From positions 1,364,001 to 1,428,000 of the forward strand of contig NZ_QFFY01000001.1 of the NCBI RefSeq assembly GCF_003131205.1: a stretch of DNA of 64,000 nucleotides. Reading direction: 5' to 3'. A program made the translations under genes and the position numbers. Shown here piece by piece: positions 1-7,439 of this stretch. Under the pieces are notes generated by a model, which was not told where the DNA came from, made no database searches, and saw nothing but the letters and a program-made list of their open reading frames with translations. Origin of the DNA: Occallatibacter savannae. Lineage in GTDB: Bacteria; Acidobacteriota; Terriglobia; Terriglobales; Acidobacteriaceae. Position 1 is the first letter of the stretch. Each line of letters starts with the position of its first letter.

Positions 1-1105
1 TCCGGAAAACCTGGTGCAGATTCTCGACGGGCGGGTAGTCACGATTCAAAAAGAAGTCATGCGTGCGCTGATCGGCATAGGAGTGCATGAGAAACGTGCG
101 GCTCGGCGCTCCGTCGCGCCCGGCGCGGCCGATCTCCTGGTAATAACCCTCGAGCGTGCCGGGCAATCCAGCGTGAATAATGGTGCGGATGTCCGGCTTG
201 TCGATGCCCATACCGAATGCGATGGTCGCAACGACCACTTCCAGCCGGCCGGAGAGAAACGCGCGCTGCACACGCTCGCGTGTTTCCGAGTCGAGACCGG
301 CATGGTACGCGGCTGTCGGCATTAATTGGGAAAGCTGCTCGGCCAGCGCTTCAGACTGTTTGCGCGAAGTGGCATACACAATTGCGGGACGGTGCACACG
401 CTTGGCCAGCAACTTCGATATCGCGAAAGGCCTCTCAGGAATTGGCAGTTCCACAACTTCGATGGCGAGGTTATCGCGGCGAAATCCGTGAATGAAGCGC
501 TCCGGATTTGTCATCGCGAGCTGCGCCACGATGTCCTTCTGCACTGCGGGCGTGGCCGTTGCCGTCAACGCGAGCACGGGCACGGTCGCTCCATTGCGCA
601 GATTGGGTAGATACTGTCCGATCATGCGGTAATCTGGCCGGAAATCGTGTCCCCATTGCGAGATGCAGTGAGCTTCGTCGATGGCGATCAGAGCGGGTGG
701 ACGCTTGGCGAGCATCTCCGGAAAGCCGGGCACGCGCAGCCGCTCCGGTGCGATGAAGAGAAAATCGAGATCGCCGCGCAGATATTCCACGCAGGCCTGG
801 CGCGAAACGGAGCGATCGAGGCCCGAATGAATCCGCGCCACGCGAAGATTCAAGGCCGCGAGCTTCGCATACTGATCTTCCATGAGCGCGATCAGCGGCG
901 AAATCACCAGAGCCGTTCCACCCAGCGCGAGGGCGGGCAATTGGTAGCAGAGCGACTTACCCGCTCCCGTGGGCATTACGAGCAGCAGGTCGCGACCAGC
1001 GACGGCGGCGCGGCAAACAGCTTCCTGGTTGGCGCGGAACTGCGCGAATCCGAAAACAGAGTGAAGCAGGTGGGCGAGGTTGTCCGAATTGGATTGCGCA
1101 GCCAA
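1..1105 (-). CDS. recQ: ATP-dependent DNA helicase RecQ, partial (3' end outside the window)
   Basis: RecQ-family 3'-5' helicases unwind DNA during recombination and fork repair. The reading frame runs off base 1, so the C-terminal part is missing. Visible in order are Walker A (PTGAGKS), the DEAH box within IDEAHCISQWGHDFRPDY, TATATP, the motif V stretch ATIAFGMGIDKPD, and QEIGRAGRDG (motif VI). No ATG fits the N-terminus. I place the start at a TTG at 1105, giving LAAQSNSDNLAHLL before the first helicase helix; an in-frame stop lies upstream and the ribosome site is weak. The family call is secure; the start is not. The gene reads away from the other genes here, so it seems to stand alone. 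Confidence 0.93.
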   Translation of the reverse strand, partial: MAAQSNSDNLAHLLHSVFGFAQFRANQEAVCRAAVAGRDLLLVMPTGAGKSLCYQLPALALGGTALVISPLIALMEDQYAKLAALNLRVARIHSGLDRSVSRQACVEYLRGDLDFLFIAPERLRVPGFPEMLAKRPPALIAIDEAHCISQWGHDFRPDYRMIGQYLPNLRNGATVPVLALTATATPAVQKDIVAQLAMTNPERFIHGFRRDNLAIEVVELPIPERPFAISKLLAKRVHRPAIVYATSRKQSEALAEQLSQLMPTAAYHAGLDSETRERVQRAFLSGRLEVVVATIAFGMGIDKPDIRTIIHAGLPGTLEGYYQEIGRAGRDGAPSRTFLMHSYADQRTHDFFLNRDYPPVENLHQVFR

Positions 1106-1882
1106 GGAGAGCGGACCTGAAGGGAGTTCCCTCTCAACTGTACAGCGACGGGTGAATGAAGTGTCTCAAGCGAGCTCGACGGGATGTGACACGCCTGGTT
1201 CCGAGACGGATGTGGCGCTGACCTGTCGTGCTGTGCACGTTCCGTCGAATTTGTCGGGGCAGAGAGGGCTGAGCTGCAACACATCACCTACCCTCCTCCC
1301 CTCCCCCCAACCTTGTGCACAACTGTCCTGTTTTGTGTGGGTTCCGAGGGCGCTGGCGCCCTAAGTGTGTCACCGGGTTGGACTTACCCACAAGCTATGT
1401 CATAACAAAGGACTTAGAAGCAGGGACAGAGGGCCAAAGCACTGAGGGACAAGGGGACAAAGGGAACCAGCGGACAAGCAACGAGGAACCGGGAGATAAG
1501 GTGAGACCCTGGCACACCTTGGCAACTCGGTCCATGACATTATCTTTCTCCCATGGCTGCTCCGGCTATACCTTGCACCCCCCACCCCGGGGGGCTAGTG
1601 TTTTCAACGATTTACCGGCGGAAATGGCCATAAATGATTGAAAATGCAGTATTTAAAAGCTAAAATAGGGCAGATCAATGACTTACATGCAAGTCATGCC
1701 CAATTCCTTCTCGATACGGGCAAATACGTTTTTTGATGTTTTTGGAATGGAGTGACCCGGCGGCTTGACGCTGCTTCAATCCTTTGCAGGGCATTCGGCT
1801 GTCTCAGTCCCCAAGTGACAGGAGGCCCCCGGCGATCTGTCCTGGCCGGCGCTGGTGAGATTTTGATCCATACGATTCAAGT
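1106..1882. other. Gene-free stretch upstream of recQ
   Basis: No convincing coding region on either strand. Around 1417-1500 the plus strand is purine-rich with repeated GGGACA and GGGACAA words. This looks like low-complexity intergenic sequence, not a protein-coding repeat. A run of C and G at 1578-1600 interrupts it. The recQ promoter must lie at the left end, but I see no clear -35/-10 pair. Confidence 0.5.
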
Positions 1883-2137
1883 ATGACGAAATCGGCGAAT
1901 TGGACTGCAAAACGGGCAGAGGATTTGTCTGTTTGCAATCAGGAGCTTAAGGGGGTTCACGTTTGGTGGCTCTTGACCTCTGGCGGAGAGGTTTGCGGGA
2001 GTTGTTTGGCACGCTCACGCGATTCTCAGGAGAGCGGTGAAGTGTCCTTCAGCACCGTCTACATTTTCGGTGTCGATCAAAAAAATCGACTAGAAATTGG
2101 CCTCAGTGTCTCAGTCGCCGACAACCCTACCGCTTAG
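1883..2137 (+). CDS. Small hypothetical protein, doubtful
   Basis: An 84-residue open frame with one CGSC pair (residues about 38-41) and no recognised domain. There is no good ribosome-binding site before the ATG. Its end overlaps only non-coding sequence ahead of the next gene, whose real start is 2190. Codon use is not clearly that of the neighbours. It may be a gene remnant or chance. Confidence 0.25.
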   Translation: MTKSANWTAKRAEDLSVCNQELKGVHVWWLLTSGGEVCGSCLARSRDSQESGEVSFSTVYIFGVDQKNRLEIGLSVSVADNPTA

Positions 2138-2189
2138 CTGGAAAACCTGTTCTCATTTGGATCGAAGGCAGATAATTGATCAGCCGCTT

Positions 2190-2564
2190 ATGCACAACGA
2201 TATGACCCCTGAGGGATGGAAACTCGTCTCAGCAGAAGGGCGCAACGCAGAATATCCGAGCACCTTCCTGATCCCGTCAAGAGATGAGCGAGAAGCGCTG
2301 GTGCCAGGCGACGGCGCTAAGCTGTTGTTCGACATCCAGACCAGCGAGAACGGAATAGTCATGGAGAGGATGTGGGTGATTGTTAAGTCTCGTACAGAAG
2401 AAGACTATATTGGCGTATTGGACAGCGATCCCGTTTCGATACGGGAGTTCGGTCCGCACACGGGCGAAAGCATTACATTTCGGCCGGAGCATATCGCGTC
2501 CATCTCTTCTCCGCCTCGCGAGTACGTCATAGATAAGTACGGCGTATCCTTTTTTGGCGAGTGA
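2190..2564 (+). CDS. DUF2314-like hypothetical protein
   Basis: A 124-residue soluble protein of unknown role. The core pattern (ERMWVIVKSR, then YIGVLDSDP, then GESITFRPEHI) resembles DUF2314-type domains: a strand with HMWV or similar, a GxLDxxP turn, and a hydrophobic strand ending in an HI or EI motif. The frame is open 31 codons further upstream, but that part is low in coding character; the internal ATG at 2190 gives a normal N-terminus (MHNDMTPEGWKLV). It lies 133 bases before a small membrane-protein gene on the same strand. Proteins of this kind sometimes act as immunity partners, but nothing here proves that. Confidence 0.55.
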   Translation: MHNDMTPEGWKLVSAEGRNAEYPSTFLIPSRDEREALVPGDGAKLLFDIQTSENGIVMERMWVIVKSRTEEDYIGVLDSDPVSIREFGPHTGESITFRPEHIASISSPPREYVIDKYGVSFFGE

Positions 2565-2697
2565 CCGGCTATGGAGAAGCTGAGAGCAAAAGATTGCCAG
2601 GTTACCAATCGCCGATAAACCCGACCAGAACGTCTCCGATGCGAGCGTAGAATCGTCCTCATCCGTCGAATAGATGCAGTTGGAGAGACCCGCATAC

Positions 2698-3297
2698 ATG
2701 AGCGGCTCAGTTCTATCGGACCCAGTTTCAAAGAGTGTTCGGCATCTCGTCTTTTTGGCCGCCCTCGCGGTCTTCATGTTTTTGTGCATGCGCACATTTC
2801 GATTCACGCACGAGGGAATGAACATCGCCTCCCGCTGTCTTTTTCTTTTGCTCCCTTTTATCGCTATCAAGCCTGCTCTGCGCCTGCCGCGCTGGGGCAA
2901 GATAACGACTCTTGCTTTGCTTATGCCCATTTTGTCGTTTTCAGTGGTGGGCCTGTCGGCGATGGTGGCGTGCGACATTCCAGACGCAGTGAAGCACGTC
3001 CAACTCAGCCGGGAGCTATGTACGCTACAACACGGAGGGTATTCGGTTCACCTCACGTGGGATGGGACCGCGGGAGGAGCGGTGGGCCCGCACGGGGTGA
3101 GCCTACAGCAGCGAAGAAACATTCTTCCCGGCATTTATCTTGTGAAGTCCTTGGATTATTTTGAGGGTGCCAATGAGGGGACGCTTTCATGGGAAGGTGC
3201 AGACAGAGTTTCGTTGTACATTCCTGTCGCTGGCTACTATCAGAATCAAAAAGACGTTCGGCGCGAGTACTCGCTAAAGCCCTGGCTCTATTTCTGA
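2698..3297 (+). CDS. Small multi-pass membrane protein, unknown function
   Basis: About 199 residues. Three hydrophobic segments occupy the first half (roughly residues 18-35, 47-60 and 70-90), followed by a soluble domain with a WDGTAGGAVGPHG stretch and a tail rich in Tyr. I chose the ATG at 2698 because GGAGAG lies about nine bases upstream; an earlier ATG at 2674 has no such site. No family recognised. It follows the DUF2314-like gene on the same strand and the two could be cotranscribed. Confidence 0.6.
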   Translation: MSGSVLSDPVSKSVRHLVFLAALAVFMFLCMRTFRFTHEGMNIASRCLFLLLPFIAIKPALRLPRWGKITTLALLMPILSFSVVGLSAMVACDIPDAVKHVQLSRELCTLQHGGYSVHLTWDGTAGGAVGPHGVSLQQRRNILPGIYLVKSLDYFEGANEGTLSWEGADRVSLYIPVAGYYQNQKDVRREYSLKPWLYF

Positions 3298-3608
3298 GCG
3301 ACAGCGCGCCGTTTCGGCTGTTCCGGGAGTGTCACCGGCGATGCGGAAGTTGAGAGCAAGAACTTGCGCATTCCACACGTGGACAGCGAGAAAGACAAAC
3401 GCAGATTCTTCGCTTACCACCCCCACGCTGAAGAAAGCACGTGGGGCCCCGTGCGCTCAGAATGACAGCCTGAATTGAAGAAGTGTGTTCCAGCGCGGTC
3501 GACCTAAGAACAGTCAGTTAGCGACCAACCGGCCAACCTGAACTTGAGGACAATCTCTTGCAGATTGCATCAGGTGCTAAAGCCCCGCACTCACTTTCGC
3601 TGCGGCTC

Positions 3609-3769
3609 GGCACGACTGAGCGGCTTGCTGAAAAAACCAATCGTCAGCGAAACTCTTCCCTCAGCGGCTGAAGCCGCCCCACTTGTTGCGGCACTTAGCG
3701 GCACGGAAAATGCGTGCCCATTCAAGACCATACTGAACAGGGCTTTTCAGCAAGCTGCTCAGTCGTGCC
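3609..3769. repeat. Long imperfect inverted repeat
   Basis: The arm at 3609-3638 (GGCACGACTGAGCGGCTTGC and so on) is repeated in reverse complement at 3740-3769 with only about four differences over 30 bases. The 101-base interior contains a GCGGCTGAAGCCGCCCC palindrome. It sits in the 567-base gene-free gap before the VWFA gene. This looks like a dispersed intergenic repeat or a miniature mobile element without coding capacity. Confidence 0.7.
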
Positions 3770-3862
3770 CTTTCACGGCATGTTCGACGCAGCGGGGCTT
3801 GCTTTAGAACCTCGCTGGGATGCGGTGTAGACTCCCATTCTGTAAAGGGGTGCAGCCCAGAT

Positions 3863-3898
3863 CCCATGTCTCCAACGTCGGGAGACATGGGGCACCCG
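3863..3898. repeat. Palindromic CACCCG-tailed repeat, copy 1
   Basis: An 11-bp perfect stem (CCCATGTCTCC / GGAGACATGGG) with a 7-base loop, followed by GCACCCG. Four other elements in the window share the layout: stem, short loop, stem, then a CACCCGG-like tail. It ends shortly before the VWFA gene and overlaps its spurious upstream ATGs. Confidence 0.65.
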
Positions 3899-3964
3899 AG
3901 CATCGGAGTAGAACCCGGTTGCGTGACTGAATCGCAAGAACCGAGTCAAACTCAGCAAAGCTGT

Positions 3965-5095
3965 ATGCACTCAAGGGAGCAATGGAGGGTGCTTTTGCGG
4001 ATCCATGATGCCTTGACGTTTGTTGTTTGCCTTGCTTCGTTGAGCTCGCTGAATGCTCGCGCTCAATCCGACACCGTGACTGTAAATACGGACCTGGTGC
4101 AGGTTTCGGCTCTGGTGAAGTCTCATAAAGGGGAACGCGTATACCTGCTCAAGGCTCAGGATTTCGCCGTTCTCGATAACGGCATCGCGCAGACGATCCA
4201 TGTTGAAGAAGAGACCGGACGCGAGCCGATCGCGCTGGCTATCGTCGTGCAAGATGGCGGACGAGCTGCCTCGCGTCTGAAGGACTATCAGCATATCGAG
4301 ACGCTGCTCGAAGACATGATCGGAGACGTTCCCCACACGGTGGCAGTCATTCACTTTGACAGCACTCCGAGCCTGGCGCGGGGATTTGGCGAGAGCATTC
4401 CTGAGGCAGCGAGAACGATTGCGGAGCTCGAACCCGGCGACGACGGCGCAGCGATTCTCGATGCGGTCGCTTTCGGCATTCAACAACTGAAGGATGTACC
4501 GCCGCGCTACCGGCGCGCTCTTCTGCTGATGAGCGAGACTTTTGACAAGGGAAGCCAGATCTCGCTCGGCGAGGCTGTGCGTGCGGTCAGCGATACGAAC
4601 ACGACGATCTATAGTCTTGCTTTCTCAAGCACGAAGGCCGATGCCGGCCATCGTGCGGAAAAGATTCCGCGACTCGGCGGTACGCCTTACTCGCGAACTC
4701 CTTACGCGCCCGGCGGGTGCATGAGCCGCGAGCCCGGGGCGGATCCGGATGCTCATGGGAGTCGCGCGATTCAAGCCTGGGACTGCGCCGGCGATCTCCT
4801 TCCTCCTCTACGCATCGCGGAGCTCGCGTTCATGTCCGCAAAGAATGGATTGCGAGAGAATGTTCCCCGGACGCTGACTCGCCTGACTGGTGGCGACTAC
4901 CTGAGCTTCAGCGATGAGAAGTCGCTTGCCGCCGGCATGATGACGATCATGAACAACCTGCCGAATCGGTATGTTCTGACCTTTCGTCCCACCCCGCTTG
5001 TGCCCGGTCCTCATGCGCTGCAGGTGAAGGTGGTGGGACAGCAGAAGCTCATGGTTGAGGCGCGCACGACTTACTGGGTGGATGAGAGGAAATGA
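3965..5095 (+). CDS. Secreted VWFA-related protein (TIGR03436-like)
   Basis: A 376-residue exported protein of a type very common in Acidobacteria, function unknown. An N-terminal signal sequence ends near ARAQS (residue about 34). Next come the typical VNTDLVQVSALVKS strand and the DFAVLDNG motif, then a von Willebrand A-like domain. Where a MIDAS site normally reads DxSxS, this protein has VQDGGRAAS, so metal binding is doubtful. The C-terminus (LPNRYVLTFRPTP) is typical of the family. Upstream ATGs at 3866 and 3887 fall inside a palindromic repeat; the ATG at 3965 directly precedes the signal peptide, so I use it. Confidence 0.85.
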   Translation: MHSREQWRVLLRIHDALTFVVCLASLSSLNARAQSDTVTVNTDLVQVSALVKSHKGERVYLLKAQDFAVLDNGIAQTIHVEEETGREPIALAIVVQDGGRAASRLKDYQHIETLLEDMIGDVPHTVAVIHFDSTPSLARGFGESIPEAARTIAELEPGDDGAAILDAVAFGIQQLKDVPPRYRRALLLMSETFDKGSQISLGEAVRAVSDTNTTIYSLAFSSTKADAGHRAEKIPRLGGTPYSRTPYAPGGCMSREPGADPDAHGSRAIQAWDCAGDLLPPLRIAELAFMSAKNGLRENVPRTLTRLTGGDYLSFSDEKSLAAGMMTIMNNLPNRYVLTFRPTPLVPGPHALQVKVVGQQKLMVEARTTYWVDERK

Positions 5096-5223
5096 GCGAA
5101 GCAGTACCGGCTGAGATCGCACCTTCCTGAGGCCGTTCGCATCCAACGGCGCGTGGCTGCTCCTTTGTTTCAGCTTGTCGGCAATCAACACACCGTTGAG
5201 ATTGCCGGGTACGGCTGCTCGGC

Positions 5224-6168
5224 GTGAACGCCGAGAATGGCCGCAAGCTCCTCTTTACTCTGATCTTTCTCGCAGTGCTCTACCTGATCAACAAGGTGCT
5301 CCGCGGGATCGCCGGCAAACTGGGCGGCGATCGCCAGCGGGTCGCGTTCTGGACGCGCCAGGGAATCAGCATCCTGCTGTTTTTGTGCGGCGTTGTGGGG
5401 CTGGTGTCGATCTGGTTCGATAACCCGACGAGGCTGGCAACAGGAGTTGGGCTGGTGGGCGCGGGACTTGCCTTTGCCATGCAGAAGGTGGTGACGAGCT
5501 TCGCCGGCTATTTCGTTATTTTGCGCGGGAAGACCTTCAACGTGGGCGATCGCATCAAGATGGGTGGGGTGCGCGGCGATGTGATCGCGCTGAACTTTAT
5601 TCAGACAGTGATCATGGAGATGGGCGAGCCGCCTGCGGTGCAGGAAGAAGATCCGGGAATGTGGGTCCACAGCCGGCAATACTCGGGCCGCATCGTGACC
5701 ATTTCGAATTCGGAGATATTCGAGCAACCGGTTTTCAACTACTCGCGCGACTTTCCGTATATCTGGGAGGAGATGCATTTCCCCATCTCGTTCAAAGATG
5801 ACCGCAGGCGCGCGGAAGAGATCATTCTGAAGGCGGTGCGCGATCATACGCAGGAGATCGCCAATTTGGCTCAGCCCGAACTGGATCGACTGAAGGAGCG
5901 GTTTTTCGTCGAACAGGCAGATATCGAGCCGAAGGTATATTTGCGCATCACCGACAACTGGATTGAGCTTGCCGTGCGCTTCCTCTGCGGCACACACCAT
6001 GTGCGCGGCCTGAAGGACAAGATCAGCCGGCAGATCATGGACGATCTGGATGCGGCGAAGATCGGAATCGCGTCGGGAACCTATGAGATCGTGGGATTCC
6101 CGCCGGTTCGGGTGGAGGGGCCGGTGCGGATCGAGGGCGGCGGAGTGCGCAACGAGCCGCAACGGTGA
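5224..6168 (+). CDS. MscS-family mechanosensitive channel
   Basis: A 314-residue inner-membrane channel of the small-conductance type, which opens when turgor rises. TM1 is about residues 9-27, TM2 47-64, and the pore-lining TM3 about 71-95 with the Gly/Ala-rich GLVGAGLAFAMQ. The beta domain follows (GDRIKMGGVRGDV), then a longer cytoplasmic part than E. coli MscS. The start is a GTG at 5224; an in-frame stop just upstream at 5197-5199 limits alternatives. It is short at the N-terminus relative to many homologues. It lies 128 bases after the VWFA gene on the same strand. Confidence 0.88.
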   Translation: MNAENGRKLLFTLIFLAVLYLINKVLRGIAGKLGGDRQRVAFWTRQGISILLFLCGVVGLVSIWFDNPTRLATGVGLVGAGLAFAMQKVVTSFAGYFVILRGKTFNVGDRIKMGGVRGDVIALNFIQTVIMEMGEPPAVQEEDPGMWVHSRQYSGRIVTISNSEIFEQPVFNYSRDFPYIWEEMHFPISFKDDRRRAEEIILKAVRDHTQEIANLAQPELDRLKERFFVEQADIEPKVYLRITDNWIELAVRFLCGTHHVRGLKDKISRQIMDDLDAAKIGIASGTYEIVGFPPVRVEGPVRIEGGGVRNEPQR

Positions 6169-6265
6169 TGCCTGCTCAATGTGGGTTTGTGCGATGAAAT
6201 GCCGCACGCTTTAGAATCGAAGCGAAGCGAACCCTGCGCCTGGTTCCGAGAAAGTAGCGTGCCCG

Positions 6266-6652
6266 ATGAGCGACAGCGGCATCATTCAGATACCCAGCGA
6301 GCATCCCGTGGACGACGTGGTTGAGAAGCTCAAGGCCCTACTTCATGCGAAAGCGGTGACGCTGTTCGCGGTCATCGATCACAGCGGCGAGGCAGCCAAA
6401 GCGGGAATGACGATGCCGAATACCAAGCTGCTGATCTTCGGCAACCCGAAAGCGGGGACGCCGGTGATGCTGGCTGCGCCGAGCATCGCGATCGACCTGC
6501 CGCTGAAGATTCTTGTGGCCGAAGACGGTGCGGGCCATACGTCGATCTCGTACAACAGCGTTCCGTTTCTGGCAGAGCGGCACGGGGTCTCGCCGGATGT
6601 GCTGCAGAGCCTGTCTGTGGTGGAGGCGCTGGCCGAAGCGGCGGCGAAGTAG
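6266..6652 (+). CDS. DUF302 domain protein
   Basis: A 128-residue cytosolic protein. The sequence fits DUF302: an N-terminal strand, a VDDVVEKLKALL helix, the FAVIDHSGEAAKAG segment, and MPNTKLLIFGNPKAGTPVM, the hallmark of the family. DUF302 proteins form alpha/beta dimers; biochemical role unknown, with links to stress conditions in some bacteria. It stands between the MscS channel and a secreted carbohydrate-binding-like protein, all on the plus strand. Confidence 0.88.
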   Translation: MSDSGIIQIPSEHPVDDVVEKLKALLHAKAVTLFAVIDHSGEAAKAGMTMPNTKLLIFGNPKAGTPVMLAAPSIAIDLPLKILVAEDGAGHTSISYNSVPFLAERHGVSPDVLQSLSVVEALAEAAAK

Positions 6653-6711
6653 CGTCTCCCTTGCGGTAGTATTCGGGTGTTCAGCAAAAGCGAAAAACGA
6701 GGGAAGCCCGT

Positions 6712-7422
6712 ATGCTCAGAGTCAACGCGCGTGTTGTGCTTGCGTCCGCGATCCTGCTGACCGGAGCGATGCATGGTCAAAACGATGCAGCATTTCTGGC
6801 GCAGTACAAGGGGACACCCTTTCACGACAGCAAGTACAAGGGAGGTCCGCAGAAGATTCCCGGAACGGTGATGTGCGCCTACTACGACCTGGGCGGCGAA
6901 GGCGTCGCTTATCACGATGCAGACGCGAAGAACAACGGCAGCGGAGCGCTGAATCCGGCGAACGGAACCTATCTGAATGAATTTCGCATGGGCGAGGGCG
7001 TGGACACTTCGTATACGAAGTTTGATCTCGACCCGAAGATTGACGACAATCCGTACAACAGAGTCGTGCCGCCAGCGGGGATGCTCTACGTGGGATGGAC
7101 CGAGCCAGGCGAGTGGTTCAACCTAACCGTGGACGTAGAGGAGACGGCGGACTATGCGGTCGATCTGCTGTATACATCGAATCGCGGAGGAACCATCGAG
7201 CTCGACGTCAATGGGAAGCCGGCGAGTGGACCGCTGAAGATTGCGTCGACATTTGACGCGGCCGAACCCATCGCGTGGCGCCAATGGCATCACTGGAACG
7301 TCGCGCGCGATCTGGCGCGGGTTCACCTGAAGAAGGGCCGAAACGTTATCACGGTGCGCACGCTCACCGAAGGGCAGATGAACTACGCAACGTTGCGCTT
7401 CAGCGTTGGTTCACGACCGTAA
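6712..7422 (+). CDS. Secreted CBM6-like beta-sandwich protein
   Basis: A 236-residue protein with a signal peptide (about residues 1-23, ending AMHG). After it come KIPGTVMCAYYDLGGEGVAY, then GEWFNLTVDVEETADYAVDL, GGTIELDVNG and HLKKGRNVITVRT. These match the strand pattern of carbohydrate-binding modules of the CBM6/CBM35 type, usually appended to glycoside hydrolases. Here the module stands alone, so it may bind a polysaccharide without cutting it. The ATG at 6712 has AGGGAAG a few bases upstream. Confidence 0.75.
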   Translation: MLRVNARVVLASAILLTGAMHGQNDAAFLAQYKGTPFHDSKYKGGPQKIPGTVMCAYYDLGGEGVAYHDADAKNNGSGALNPANGTYLNEFRMGEGVDTSYTKFDLDPKIDDNPYNRVVPPAGMLYVGWTEPGEWFNLTVDVEETADYAVDLLYTSNRGGTIELDVNGKPASGPLKIASTFDAAEPIAWRQWHHWNVARDLARVHLKKGRNVITVRTLTEGQMNYATLRFSVGSRP

Positions 7423-7439
7423 CGAACAGCGGGCTTACG

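Noticed and set aside
1507..1530. Possible sigma-54 promoter (TGGCAC then GGCA)
   Set aside because: Spacing between the GG and GC elements is one base short.
5185..6207. 340-codon minus-strand open frame opposite the MscS gene
   Set aside because: Shadow of the channel gene; His/Arg-rich text without domains.
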